From the NCBI RefSeq assembly GCF_023078495.1, contig NZ_CP095742.1, positions 4,759,501-4,823,500 on the forward strand: a stretch of DNA of 64,000 nucleotides, given 5' to 3'. Both the position numbers and the translations under genes were made by a program. Below are positions 18,317 through 27,071 of the stretch, one piece after another. The stretch's first letter is position 1. Each line of letters begins with the position of its first letter. The notes under the pieces are model-generated. The model saw only the letters and a program-made list of their open reading frames with translations, was not told the origin of the DNA and did not search any database. The DNA is from Luteibacter aegosomatissinici (lineage in GTDB: Bacteria; Pseudomonadota; Gammaproteobacteria; Xanthomonadales; Rhodanobacteraceae).

Positions 18317-19834
18317 ATGACCATCAAGTCCCGCCTGTACCCGGCGCTGGCCGCGGTATTGTTCGCCGGTGCCTGCACGCCGGCATTTGCCGCCCATGAA
18401 GTAACCAATGCGGAGCTCTTGAAGCTGATCAAGGCGCAGTCGGCCGAGATCAATGAACTGAAGCAACGCCTCGCTGCCGTGGAAGGTGCACGGAACGGCG
18501 CAACGCCCGTAGTCGCCGCTACCGGCACTACGGCGAGCGGCACGCCGGCCGCAGCCGCCACGCCTGTCAGCGACGAGACAGCCCGCCGCGAAGCGCAGGT
18601 CGACAATGCCATTGCCGATACCCGCGAGAGTGAGATGGCCGTGGCCATGGCCCGTGGTTCGGGCAAGGCATCCGGTGGATCGGGCGCGCGCTGGGGCCGT
18701 GGCGGCGAGGCTGGCCCGGTGTTCCGCAGCGACGATGGCTTCTTCACCTTCAAACCGGATGGCCGCCTGCTGTACGACATCAGCCGGACCTCGGGCTCGG
18801 GTTATGAGACACGCAACATCACCGGCTCGCAGATCACCAGCGCCCGTCTTGGTGGCGAAGGGACGATCGGCGCGCTCGGGTATCACATCGAAGCGGACTT
18901 CGCGGATAACGAGGTGGCGCTGCGTCAGACGTACCTGACCTATACGACCCAGGTGTTCGGCAACCGGACCAAGTTCTACCTCGGCAATTTCCTCAAGGAC
19001 CTGGGCACGGAAGGCTCGTCCGAGTCCGCACGCGTGCCGTTCATGCTGCGCAACGCGGCCACCGCGGTCGGCCAGCCGGTGGTGAGCTACTTCGGCATGG
19101 GTGGTCAGATGCGTATGTATGGTGACGGCTGGCATGTCAGCCTGTCGGTGAATGGCAACGCGCCGAACAGCTCAACCTCGGGCACGAATACCGATAGCAC
19201 GACCTACCTCACCCGCGCCCACTGGAATCCGCTGAAGGGTGCCGATGGCTTTATCCACATGGGTGCCTGGTACTACTACGAGAAGATCAGCGACGGCGTC
19301 ACCAGCATCAACAACACGCCTGCCATTGCGGCGGATTACAACGACAACCTCGCGGTCTCCGCCAGCTCTATCGCCAACCCGACCCAGGATCACGGCAAGG
19401 GCTTCGAACTCGGCGGTGTATACCGAAACTTCTGGATGATGAACGAGTACGGCAAGCGCACCATCGATTCCAGCACGGCGGATTCGGTGAGCCGGCACGG
19501 CTCCTCGTTCGCGGCCGGCTGGATGATCACCGGCGAAGCGCCAGGCTTCTCCAGGACATCGGGCAGCTGGAAGGCCGTGAAGGTGACCAACCCCGTGACC
19601 TCCGGCGGCTGGGGCGCCTTCGAACTGGCTGGCCGCGTCGACCACTACGACTACGCCGATGCGCCGCGCGGCGGCAAGGGCAAGAGCTACACCCTTGGCC
19701 TGAACTGGTACCTCAACGACTGGTCCCGCCTGATGCTGAACTGGGTGCACTGGAACACCGATAACAAGGTCGGCAGCTTCCAGGGGCCGGATGCGGGCAA
19801 TACCGTATCGATGCGGGCGCAGGTGGTGTTTTAA
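18317..19834 (+). CDS. Phosphate-selective-porin-like (OprO/OprP family) outer membrane protein
   Basis: 505 aa from the ATG at 18317, which begins a signal peptide (to AFAAHE); an in-frame upstream extension overlaps the hydrolase gene. A short coiled coil (ELLKLIKAQSAEINELKQRL) follows, then an Ala/Thr-rich linker. From about residue 130 there is a beta-barrel with alternating aromatic strands and TSARLGGEGTIGALGYHIEADFA, a common OprP signature. The final VSMRAQVVF ends in Phe as expected for an outer membrane barrel. The coiled coil is like the trimerisation segment of such porins. Substrate selectivity cannot be read; operon context suggests a carboxylate or ester rather than phosphate. 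Confidence 0.85.
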   Translation: MTIKSRLYPALAAVLFAGACTPAFAAHEVTNAELLKLIKAQSAEINELKQRLAAVEGARNGATPVVAATGTTASGTPAAAATPVSDETARREAQVDNAIADTRESEMAVAMARGSGKASGGSGARWGRGGEAGPVFRSDDGFFTFKPDGRLLYDISRTSGSGYETRNITGSQITSARLGGEGTIGALGYHIEADFADNEVALRQTYLTYTTQVFGNRTKFYLGNFLKDLGTEGSSESARVPFMLRNAATAVGQPVVSYFGMGGQMRMYGDGWHVSLSVNGNAPNSSTSGTNTDSTTYLTRAHWNPLKGADGFIHMGAWYYYEKISDGVTSINNTPAIAADYNDNLAVSASSIANPTQDHGKGFELGGVYRNFWMMNEYGKRTIDSSTADSVSRHGSSFAAGWMITGEAPGFSRTSGSWKAVKVTNPVTSGGWGAFELAGRVDHYDYADAPRGGKGKSYTLGLNWYLNDWSRLMLNWVHWNTDNKVGSFQGPDAGNTVSMRAQVVF

Positions 19835-19844
19835 CCGAGCCTTT

Positions 19845-19861
19845 GTTCCACGGGGTGGAAC
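19845..19861. promoter_or_regulatory. Perfect 7-3-7 palindrome after the porin gene
   Basis: GTTCCAC-GGG-GTGGAAC, 10 bases after the porin stop and upstream of the tautomerase gene. There is no T run, so it is not a standard terminator. It could be an operator for the tautomerase gene or a transcript 3'-end hairpin. Confidence 0.4.
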
Positions 19862-19942
19862 GCAGTTAGCTGAGCGGAGGGCATGATCCAGGTGCGGTGG
19901 AGGTGCAGCATGTCTGCACTCCCACTCGATGGAACCTGCATT

Positions 19943-20164
19943 ATGCCTTTCGCAAACTTCAAAATGCCCCAGGGCGTACTCAACCACGCCCAGAAGGAAG
20001 AGATCATCCACCGCACGACAGCCATGTTCGTCGAATACTTCGGCGAGGGGGTACGCCCTTTCAGCATGGTGCTTGTTGACGAAGTCGCCGATGGCGGTTG
20101 GGGGCGCGCGGATGAAGTGCTGACGATGGAGAAAATGGGCCTGACAACGCGTCACGGCCCCTAA
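19943..20164 (+). CDS. 4-oxalocrotonate-tautomerase-like protein
   Basis: 73 aa. The start at 19943 is chosen over the in-frame 19883 because it leaves MPFANFKMPQG, exposing the Pro1 that is the catalytic base of this superfamily after Met removal. The rest (QKEEIIHRTTAMFVEYFGEG, then MVLVDEVADGGWGRADEVLT) matches the tautomerase fold, which forms oligomers. Typical reactions are ketonisation or isomerisation of unsaturated 2-oxo acids. The physiological substrate is not evident. The SDR gene begins 124 bases downstream on the same strand. Confidence 0.85.
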   Translation: MPFANFKMPQGVLNHAQKEEIIHRTTAMFVEYFGEGVRPFSMVLVDEVADGGWGRADEVLTMEKMGLTTRHGP

Positions 20165-20195
20165 CTCGCCGCGCCCGCAAGGACGTACGAAATTT

Positions 20196-20212
20196 TCGAA
20201 CATTTTGTTCGA
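20196..20212. promoter_or_regulatory. Perfect 7-3-7 palindrome upstream of the SDR gene
   Basis: TCGAACA-TTT-TGTTCGA lies in the only A+T-rich stretch between the tautomerase and SDR genes, 76 bases before the SDR start. It has the size and symmetry of a dimeric repressor site. The cognate regulator is not identifiable in this neighbourhood. Confidence 0.5.
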
Positions 20213-20288
20213 TTTCATTGCCTTTGTTGGGGGACTACCGTCCCCACCTTTGCCGCCGTGGGTGGAGCCAAAGAACCAAAGGTGAACC

Positions 20289-21011
20289 ATGAAAACTCGT
20301 ACTTTCCTCATTACGGGCGCCAGCAAGGGCATTGGCCGTGCGCTTTCCGACATGCTTGCGGCGCAGGGGCACCGGGTGGTGGGGGTCGCGCGGAACGCGA
20401 ACGATCCCACCTTCCCGGGCGAGCTGGTGGCTATCGATCTTTCCGATCGCGCCGCGACCGATGCAGGGCTGGAGGCGTTAGTTGCGCGCCATGACTTCGA
20501 TGGCGTGGTGAACAACGTCGCCCTGGTGCGCCCCCAGCGGATCGGCGACGTGGATCTCGACGAACTGGACCTGACCTTGCGTGTGAACCTGCACCCGACC
20601 GTCCAGGCGGTGCAGGCGCTGTTGCCCGGCATGCGTGAGCGCGGCTGGGGCCGCATCATCAATATCTCCAGCCTCACCATCCTTGGCATGGTGGAGCGCA
20701 CCGCGTATGCCGCCGCGAAAAGTGCGATGGTGAGCTTCACGCGATCGTGGGGACTCGAACTGGCGCGCACGGGCATCACCGTGAACTCGGTGGCGCCCGG
20801 TCCGACCGAGACCGTGCTGTTCCGTGAGAACAACCCGCCAGGTAGCGAAGGGGAGAAGCGCTACCTGGCCTCGGTGCCGATGAATCGCTTTGGCAAGCCT
20901 GAGGAAATCGCTGCGACGATCGCGTTCCTGCTCGGTGACGAGGCCTCGTTCATGACCGGCCAGACGCTGTTCGTCGATGGCGGCGCTTCGATCGGCAAAC
21001 TGCCGTTCTGA
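20289..21011 (+). CDS. SDR family oxidoreductase
   Basis: 240 aa. Classical short-chain dehydrogenase: TGASKGIG (10-17) binds the dinucleotide, S127 or S128, Y140 and K144 (YAAAK) form the active site, and PGPTET follows at the cofactor end. The NNAG motif reads NNVA. The residue after the second beta strand is Arg (VGVARNAN), which favours NADP(H). The C-terminus VDGGASIGKLPF is typical. The substrate cannot be inferred. The upstream palindrome at 20196-20212 may regulate it. A convincing metal connection to the downstream efflux operon is not seen. Confidence 0.88.
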   Translation: MKTRTFLITGASKGIGRALSDMLAAQGHRVVGVARNANDPTFPGELVAIDLSDRAATDAGLEALVARHDFDGVVNNVALVRPQRIGDVDLDELDLTLRVNLHPTVQAVQALLPGMRERGWGRIINISSLTILGMVERTAYAAAKSAMVSFTRSWGLELARTGITVNSVAPGPTETVLFRENNPPGSEGEKRYLASVPMNRFGKPEEIAATIAFLLGDEASFMTGQTLFVDGGASIGKLPF

Positions 21012-21057
21012 ACGCACGCTGGCGGTGCGTAATTGTCTAACACGCACGGGGCTGCTT

Positions 21058-21453
21058 ATGCTCTGGGCCATGCATGCTCGCACCGCCAGCCTGTTCCAGC
21101 GCCTGCGCTCCCATAAGGGGGCGTGGTTGCTTGTGTTCGCTGCGATTATGCTCAAGGTGGCCGCGGCCACCGTGTGTGTTCTCGACGGCCCCAAGGTCGT
21201 TGCCCTTGCCGCTTCGCAGGTGGCCACCGCGCAAGCTGATGTGACGACGCACGCCAGCACCGCCACCGATGACGAAGACTGCCTGCTGGGCGAAGTGGGC
21301 GGATGCCATTGCGCCTGCGCCCACGCGGTAACCTTGCCCGCGACCGCGCCGTTCGTCGCGGCTGTCGCCATCCCGCCCGCGCTTAGCGTGCATCTGCCTG
21401 CTTCACCAGCGCCGCTCGTCAGCCCTTCGCCCTTGCGCCCACCTATCGCCTGA
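21058..21453 (+). CDS. Small exported Cys/His-motif protein heading the RND operon
   Basis: 131 aa from the ATG at 21058, or 127 from 21070. One hydrophobic segment (WLLVFAAIMLKVAAATVCVL) follows a basic N-terminus, so it is a signal peptide or membrane anchor. The distal part holds CLLGEVGGCHCACAHA, a compact cluster of four Cys and two His that could bind a metal. The tail is Ala/Pro-rich. No named family was recognised. It is 68 bases upstream of the TolC-like gene of a heavy-metal efflux operon, so a periplasmic metal-sensing or metal-binding role is a reasonable guess. Confidence 0.6.
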   Translation: MLWAMHARTASLFQRLRSHKGAWLLVFAAIMLKVAAATVCVLDGPKVVALAASQVATAQADVTTHASTATDDEDCLLGEVGGCHCACAHAVTLPATAPFVAAVAIPPALSVHLPASPAPLVSPSPLRPPIA

Positions 21454-21521
21454 TCACGTGAACTGGCGCGCCACGACATTGCGTCGTGGCGTGGATTTTC
21501 CGTGTTTCAGGAGAGACCCCC

Positions 21522-22784
21522 ATGTTCCCCATGCGTGCTGCGCCGTTCGGCGCCGTGTGCGTATTCCTCGTGGCTTCCGTCGCCGCGAGCCCTTCGCCGC
21601 CGCCGGTAAAGGCCGCGGTCGAAGCCCTTTGGCGTGACAACCCGCAGGTACAGGCGGCCGAGGCCAACCTGCGCGCCGCGCACGAGCGTGCGAGCGGCGC
21701 CGCGCAACCCTTCTACAACCCCTCGCTGCAACTGGAGGGCGAGAACGCCGATGTCGACCGGCGCACCGCGGGCGCGAGCCTCGCTCTGGATGTCACCGGC
21801 AAGCGCAAGGCGCGCATCGCGGAAAGCGATGCCGATGTGCGGGCTCGTACCGCCGAGCTGGCGCTGGCGCGCCGCGATATCACCCTGGACTGGTTGAAAG
21901 GCTGGACCGGCGTCGCCCTGGCCCATGATCAGGCTGCGCTGGGCCGCCGTCGCGTTGAACTCATGCAGGCCTTCGATGCGCTGGCGGCGCAACGCCTGAA
22001 GACCGGCGACATCAGCAGCCCGGAGCGCGACCTGGCTGCGCTCGCCTTAGGCGAAGCGCTGGTTCAGCAGGCGTCGCTGGATACGCAGGAAGCCGACGCC
22101 CGTGCGGCGCTAGCGATCACCGGAACCGCGAACGCTCCGAACGCTGCGAACGCTGCGAATGCGCAGATCGTAACGACAGACCTTCCGCCCGCCGCGACGA
22201 CCATCATCCCCCTGTCGGCCGATGAACGCCCCGACCTGCTCCTCGCCCGCGCAGCACAGGACCGCGCCGATGCCGCGGTGACCGTCGCCGACCGGGCACG
22301 CCGTCCTGATCCCACGATCAGCGTCACCGGTGGCCAGGTACGTAGCGGCCCGCGTACCGATCGTGTCATCGGGGTGAGTGTGTCCATGCCACTGCCCGTA
22401 CGCGATTCGGGGCGTTACAGCGTGAGCGCTGCGCGCGCGGAAGCGGATGCCGCGTACGCATCGACACGCGCGGCCGCGCTGCGGACCGATGCACAGCTGG
22501 TGAGGGCGCAGGCGACCTACACCGCCCTGCGCACCGCGAGCGAAACCTTCGGCAAAGGCCGCGCTGGCGCCTTCGATGAGCGGGCGCGCCTGCTCGAAAA
22601 GCTCTGGCAAGCCAGTGAGATCACCACCTCCGACTACCTGCTTCAGTTGAAGCAAAGCCTCGATACCGCCGTCTCCGGCATCGCCCTCCAGAACCAGGCC
22701 TGGCAGGCGTGGTTCGACTACCTCGCCGCGGCGGGCCGCTTGCCTGCATGGATCGATGGCACCGACAAGGACACTTCCCCATGA
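21522..22784 (+). CDS. TolC-family outer membrane factor of a heavy-metal efflux system (CzcC-like)
   Basis: 420 aa. The ATG at 21522, preceded by a GGAGAG Shine-Dalgarno, begins a signal peptide (to VAASPSP). Two long alpha-helical repeats typical of outer membrane efflux proteins follow (LWRDNPQVQAAEANLRAAHE, then the matching LVRAQATYTALRTASE region). Length and repeat layout fit CzcC/CusC-like factors. The stop overlaps the adaptor start (ATGA at 22781-22784), so translation is coupled. It provides the outer membrane channel for the RND pump at 23854. Confidence 0.88.
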   Translation: MFPMRAAPFGAVCVFLVASVAASPSPPPVKAAVEALWRDNPQVQAAEANLRAAHERASGAAQPFYNPSLQLEGENADVDRRTAGASLALDVTGKRKARIAESDADVRARTAELALARRDITLDWLKGWTGVALAHDQAALGRRRVELMQAFDALAAQRLKTGDISSPERDLAALALGEALVQQASLDTQEADARAALAITGTANAPNAANAANAQIVTTDLPPAATTIIPLSADERPDLLLARAAQDRADAAVTVADRARRPDPTISVTGGQVRSGPRTDRVIGVSVSMPLPVRDSGRYSVSAARAEADAAYASTRAAALRTDAQLVRAQATYTALRTASETFGKGRAGAFDERARLLEKLWQASEITTSDYLLQLKQSLDTAVSGIALQNQAWQAWFDYLAAAGRLPAWIDGTDKDTSP

Positions 22785-23854
22785 TGCGTACCGTTCTTTT
22801 CGCCGCGCTGCTTTGCGCTACCCCCGCGCTGTTTGCTGAAGAGTCCAACCCCCTCGTTCTCGACGCGAAAGCGATCAAGGCCGAAGGCATCACGCTGGCG
22901 ACGGCGAGCCTGCGCACCCTGACCGACCAGGTGCGCGCGCCGGGCGAGGTGCGCGCCGATGCGTATGCCACCGCGCTGGTCTCGCCACGCGTGCCCTCAC
23001 AGGTCGTCGCTCGCAAGGCGAAGCTGGGCGATGTCGTGAAGGCCGGCCAGCCGTTGGTGGTGCTCTCCAGCGTGGAGGTCGCCGAGACGCAGGGCGAGCT
23101 CATCGTCGCCAGCCAAGACTGGGCGCGCGTGTCATCACTGGGGCCCCAGGCGGTGTCCGCGCGCCGCTACAACGAGGCACTGGTGCAGCGTGACCAGGCT
23201 CGGGCGAAGCTCAAGGCGTATGGCCTCTCCGAGGGGCAGATCGGCCAGCTCATACGCCGGGGCTCTGCGGCCGCCGATGGCAGCTTCGAGCTCCTGGCGC
23301 CGCAGGCGGGGCGTGTCACGACGGATGAGTTCATGCTCGGCGAGCGGATCGAGCCCGGCCGCACGCTGTTTACGCTGGTGGCGGAGTCATCGGTGTGGGT
23401 TGAAGCCCGCCTTGCCCCAAGTATCGCCGAACAGGTACGCGCCGGTGCGGCCGTCACCGTATCCGCGCACGGCAAGACGCTGAAGGGCAGTGTCATCCAG
23501 CGCTCGCACCAGACCGACGAGAAGACCCGTACGGTCAACGTACGCATACAGGTACCCAACGAAGGCGATCTCCTGCACCAGGGCGAGCTGGTGGAATGCC
23601 GCATCGACGTGGCGAGTCAGTCACGCCAGCTGGCCGTTCCCGCCGATGCCATCGTGCTGCTGCAAAACCAGCCCACCGTCTTCGTACGTGGCGAACAGCC
23701 GGGGCAGTTCGAGCCGGTATCGGTGGAAGCAGGCGAAACACGCGACGGTTGGACCGAGATCAAGCGCGGCCTGGGTGAAGGCACACCGTACGTGAGTAGG
23801 GGTGCGTTCGCGCTGAAGGCGCGCCTGCTCCGTTCGCAGCTGGGAGAGGAGTGA
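22781..23854 (+). CDS. RND periplasmic adaptor subunit (CzcB/CusB-like)
   Basis: 357 aa with a signal peptide (cleavage near LFAEES). The membrane-fusion architecture is present: barrel-sandwich half (APGEVRADAYATALVSPRV), a short alpha hairpin (SAASQDWARV region to YNEALVQRDQARAKLKAYGLSEGQI), the returning lipoyl half (LLAPQAGRVTTDE) and a beta-barrel (VWVEARLAPSIAEQV). No histidine-rich metal-binding N-terminus of the CzcB kind is seen. The first ATG (22781) overlaps the TolC-like stop; the stop overlaps the pump ATG (TGATG at 23852-23856). Confidence 0.88.
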   Translation: MMRTVLFAALLCATPALFAEESNPLVLDAKAIKAEGITLATASLRTLTDQVRAPGEVRADAYATALVSPRVPSQVVARKAKLGDVVKAGQPLVVLSSVEVAETQGELIVASQDWARVSSLGPQAVSARRYNEALVQRDQARAKLKAYGLSEGQIGQLIRRGSAAADGSFELLAPQAGRVTTDEFMLGERIEPGRTLFTLVAESSVWVEARLAPSIAEQVRAGAAVTVSAHGKTLKGSVIQRSHQTDEKTRTVNVRIQVPNEGDLLHQGELVECRIDVASQSRQLAVPADAIVLLQNQPTVFVRGEQPGQFEPVSVEAGETRDGWTEIKRGLGEGTPYVSRGAFALKARLLRSQLGEE

Positions 23855-26800
23855 TGCTGGCGCGCCTCGTTGAACTCTCGCTCAAGTACAAGGTACTGGT
23901 GCTGATTGCCTTCGCCGCGGTGGCCGCGTTTGGCTACCAGGCTGCGCGCACGCTGCCGATCGACGCCTTCCCCGATGTGACACCCGTGCAGGTGAACGTC
24001 TACACCGAGGCCCCGGGCCTCGCTGCGGAAGACGTGGAGCAGCTGCTGACCACCCCGGTGGAATCCGCGTTGGGTGGCTTGCCGAAGGTGCAGGAGATCC
24101 GCTCGGTGAGCCTGTTCGGGTTGTCGTATGTGTCGGTCTACTTCGACGATGCCATGGATATCTACTTCGCCCGGCAACTGGTGAACGAGCGCCTGCAGCA
24201 GGTGGGCGAGCGCTTGCCCGCCGGCTACGGCAAGCCCGAAATGGGGCCGAACACCTCCGGGCTTGGCCAGGTGTTCTGGTACACCGTGGAGCGCGGGGAT
24301 AAAGCCCTGAAGGACAGCCCATCCGACATGGACCTGCGCAGCCTGCAGGACTGGACCGTGCGCCTGATCCTGCGCACCGCGCCTGGCGTGGACGATGTCA
24401 CGTCATGGGGCGGCCAGGAAAAGCAGTACCAGATACGCGTGGATCCGCTGCGCCTGATCGCACACGACCTCGGCTTCAAGGATGTGCTGCAAGCGCTGGA
24501 GGCCAATAACGCCCAGGTCGGGGGCAACTTCATCGATGTGGGCCGCGAGCAGTACCTCGTGCGCGGGCTAGGCCTGGTGAAGACGGCGGCCGACATCGGC
24601 AACATCGTGCTCAAGACGGAAGACGGCACCCCTGTGTACGTGCGTGATGTCGCGACCGTGACCGAAGCGGGCGCACCGCGCACCGGTGCCGTGACCCGCG
24701 ATGGCAAGGAAGTGGTCATGGGCCAGGCACTGGCCCGCATTGGCGAGAACGCGCGCAATGTCGTGGATGCCGTGAAGGCACGGCTGGAGACGGTGAAGCA
24801 GGCGCTTCCCGAAGGCGCCGTCGTCAAGCCGGTGTACGAGCGTACCGATCTGGTCAACGCCGCTGTCGGCACCGCCGTGCGGGCGCTTATCGAAGGGTCG
24901 GTGCTGGTTGCACTGGTGCTGTTCCTGTTCCTGGGCGAACTGCGCAGCGCGCTGGTCGTGGTCATCACCCTGCCGCTGGCCATGCTGATCGCCTTCATCG
25001 GCATGGAGAAGGTAGGCCTGTCGGCCAACCTGATGTCGCTGGCAGGCCTGGCCATTGGCATCGGCATGATGGTCGATGGTGCCGTGGTGGTCGTGGAGAA
25101 CGCATTCCGGCTCATGGCGGAAAAGCGAGCCCATGGGGAAACGGTCGACAGGACCGCGGCGGTGCTTGCCGCGGCGCGTGAGGTCGCCAACCCCGTCGCC
25201 TTTGCAATCCTGATCATCATCGTCGTGTTCCTGCCGTTGTTCGGCCTGCAAGGGCTGGAAGGCAAGATGTTCAAGCCAATGGCATTCAACATCGCGTTCG
25301 CAATGGGCGGCTCGCTGCTCCTGTCGCTCACCCTCGTGCCGGTGCTCGCGGCCATGGTGCTGAAGCCGAAGGAGGAGAAGGACACCCGCCTGGTGGCCTA
25401 CCTCAAACGCGGCTATGCGCGACTGCTGGGCTGGGCGCTCGCGCACCGGCGCGGCGTGATCATCATCGCCGCCACATCGCTCATCGGCGCGCTGGCGCTG
25501 TTCCCCTTCCTCGGCAAGGAGTTCATGCCCAACCTGCGCGAGGGCGCCATCATGTGGCGCATCACCTCTATTCCTTCCGCCTCGCTCGAGGAATCCATCG
25601 ATGTATCGCGGCGCGTGGCCGAGCGGATCAAGGCGAAGTTTCCTGAAGTAGATACGACACTGGCGATGATCGGCCGCGCCGAGAAGGGCGAGACCGCTGA
25701 TGTGAACTATATGGAGGTGTACACGCCACTCAAGCCGAAGGACCAGTGGCGTGATGGCGAAACGCTGGAAACGCTCGAGGCATCGATGCAAAGCGAGTTG
25801 ACCGCGCTTCTGCCCACGGCGGTCGTCAGCTACACACAACCGATCCAGATGCGAATCGAAGAGTTGATCTCCGGTGTTCGCGCCACCCTGGCGCTCAAGG
25901 TCTATGGCAATGACCTGGGTGAACTCGACCGCCTCGGCGCGCAGCTGAAGGCAACGCTTGGTCGTGTGCCGGGCGTGGCCGACCTGGCCGTGGAGGCGAA
26001 CATCGGAAAGCCGCAGGTACGCATCGAGGTGGACCGGGATGCCCTGGCGCGTTACGGCCTCAATGCCGATGATGTGCTCACGGTCGTACGCAACGGCATT
26101 GGCGGCGAGCCGGTGGGAACGCTGCTGGATGGCGTGAAGCGCTTCGATATCGCCGTTCGCCTGGATGACGCCAGCAAGGCGAACGTGCAGGCGATCGAGC
26201 GCATTCCGCTGCGAACGCCGTCGGGTGCCCTCGTCCAGTTGAGCCAGGTGGCGAAGGTCACCACCGCCGAGGGCTATTCATTCATCCGCCGCGAACAGCT
26301 GCAGCGCTATGCCGTCATCCAGATGGATGTGCGCGGCCGCGATATCGATGGCTTCGTCCAGGAGGCGAATGCGGCGATCGCGCGTGAGGTGAAGATCCCC
26401 GCCGGCTACTACACCGAGTGGGGTGGCGCCTTCGAGAACCAGCAGCGGGCGCTGGCCCGGCTGGCGATCATCGTGCCCGCGACAATCTTCCTGATCTTCA
26501 TCCTGCTCTATACCGCGTTCAACTCGATGCGCTATGCCGCACTGATCCTGGCCAATGTCCCGTTCGCCACCATCGGTGGCATCGTTGGCCTGTTCCTCAC
26601 GGGACAGTATCTTTCGGTACCCTCGGCCATCGGCTTCATTGCGGTATTCGGCGTGGCCATGCTCAACGGCATTGTTCTGGTGAGCTTCCTCAACGAGCAG
26701 CGGCATGCCGGCCTGCCCGTTCGCGAGGCGGTGCTACGCGGGACGGCGTTGCGCCTGCGCCCCGTGCTGATGACCGCGAGCGTGGCGATCCTGGGCCTGG

Positions 26801-26967
26801 TCCCCATGCTGCTCTCCACGGGTGTGGGCGCAGAAACCCAACGCCCCCTGGCGACGGTGGTGGTCGGCGGGCTGATCACCGCCACCCTGCTCACACTGGT
26901 GCTGTTGCCGGTGCTCTACGACTGGATGGAGCAGCGGCGCGTGAAGGCGGGAAGCGATAAGACATGA
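23854..26967 (+). CDS. Heavy-metal efflux RND pump (CzcA/CusA family)
   Basis: 1037 aa, 12 TM segments, HME-type RND. ATG 23854 overlaps the adaptor stop; the GTG at 23851 is less likely. The N-terminus (YKVLVLIAFAAVAAFGYQA, then DAFPDVTPVQVNVYTEAPG) is typical. The TM4 motif reads AIGIGMMVDGAVVVVEN: the second Asp and the Glu of the CzcA DFGxxxDGAxxxxEN motif are present, but the first Asp, needed for divalent-cation transport in CzcA, is Gly. In this respect it resembles the CusA-type AIG motif, yet keeps DGA where CusA has DAA. The exported metal is therefore uncertain, with Cu+/Ag+ or Ni2+ as possible as Zn2+/Co2+/Cd2+. It is driven by protons across the inner membrane. Confidence 0.9.
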   Translation: MLARLVELSLKYKVLVLIAFAAVAAFGYQAARTLPIDAFPDVTPVQVNVYTEAPGLAAEDVEQLLTTPVESALGGLPKVQEIRSVSLFGLSYVSVYFDDAMDIYFARQLVNERLQQVGERLPAGYGKPEMGPNTSGLGQVFWYTVERGDKALKDSPSDMDLRSLQDWTVRLILRTAPGVDDVTSWGGQEKQYQIRVDPLRLIAHDLGFKDVLQALEANNAQVGGNFIDVGREQYLVRGLGLVKTAADIGNIVLKTEDGTPVYVRDVATVTEAGAPRTGAVTRDGKEVVMGQALARIGENARNVVDAVKARLETVKQALPEGAVVKPVYERTDLVNAAVGTAVRALIEGSVLVALVLFLFLGELRSALVVVITLPLAMLIAFIGMEKVGLSANLMSLAGLAIGIGMMVDGAVVVVENAFRLMAEKRAHGETVDRTAAVLAAAREVANPVAFAILIIIVVFLPLFGLQGLEGKMFKPMAFNIAFAMGGSLLLSLTLVPVLAAMVLKPKEEKDTRLVAYLKRGYARLLGWALAHRRGVIIIAATSLIGALALFPFLGKEFMPNLREGAIMWRITSIPSASLEESIDVSRRVAERIKAKFPEVDTTLAMIGRAEKGETADVNYMEVYTPLKPKDQWRDGETLETLEASMQSELTALLPTAVVSYTQPIQMRIEELISGVRATLALKVYGNDLGELDRLGAQLKATLGRVPGVADLAVEANIGKPQVRIEVDRDALARYGLNADDVLTVVRNGIGGEPVGTLLDGVKRFDIAVRLDDASKANVQAIERIPLRTPSGALVQLSQVAKVTTAEGYSFIRREQLQRYAVIQMDVRGRDIDGFVQEANAAIAREVKIPAGYYTEWGGAFENQQRALARLAIIVPATIFLIFILLYTAFNSMRYAALILANVPFATIGGIVGLFLTGQYLSVPSAIGFIAVFGVAMLNGIVLVSFLNEQRHAGLPVREAVLRGTALRLRPVLMTASVAILGLVPMLLSTGVGAETQRPLATVVVGGLITATLLTLVLLPVLYDWMEQRRVKAGSDKT

Positions 26968-27025
26968 TTCGACAAGCCGTTCCTATCCACGGCAAGTAAT
27001 GCCCCCTTCGGCATGCGGAGAATGC

Positions 27026-27048
27026 GCTGCCCGGTCGCCCCGGGCAGC
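27026..27048 (+). other. Hairpin between the RND pump and DUF305 genes
   Basis: GCTGCCCGG (27026-27034) and CCGGGCAGC (27040-27048) form a 9-bp stem with a 5-base loop. No T run follows, so it is more likely a processing or partial-attenuation hairpin than a full terminator within the efflux operon. Confidence 0.45.
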
Positions 27049-27071
27049 CATTCACTACTGACGGTTCCGCC

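Noticed and set aside
20197-20211. LexA-type SOS box at the CGAACATTTTGTTCG palindrome
   Set aside because: It resembles the Gram-positive CGAAC-N4-GTTCG box but has 5 central bases, and this does not match known LexA sites of Xanthomonadales.
19172-20833. 553-codon minus-strand open frame
   Set aside because: Runs antisense through the porin, tautomerase and SDR genes, all of which have clear family signatures.
24568-25839. 423-codon minus-strand frame, and a second 386-codon frame at 24225-25385
   Set aside because: Both antisense to the RND pump; Ser/His/Gln-rich translations with no domain.
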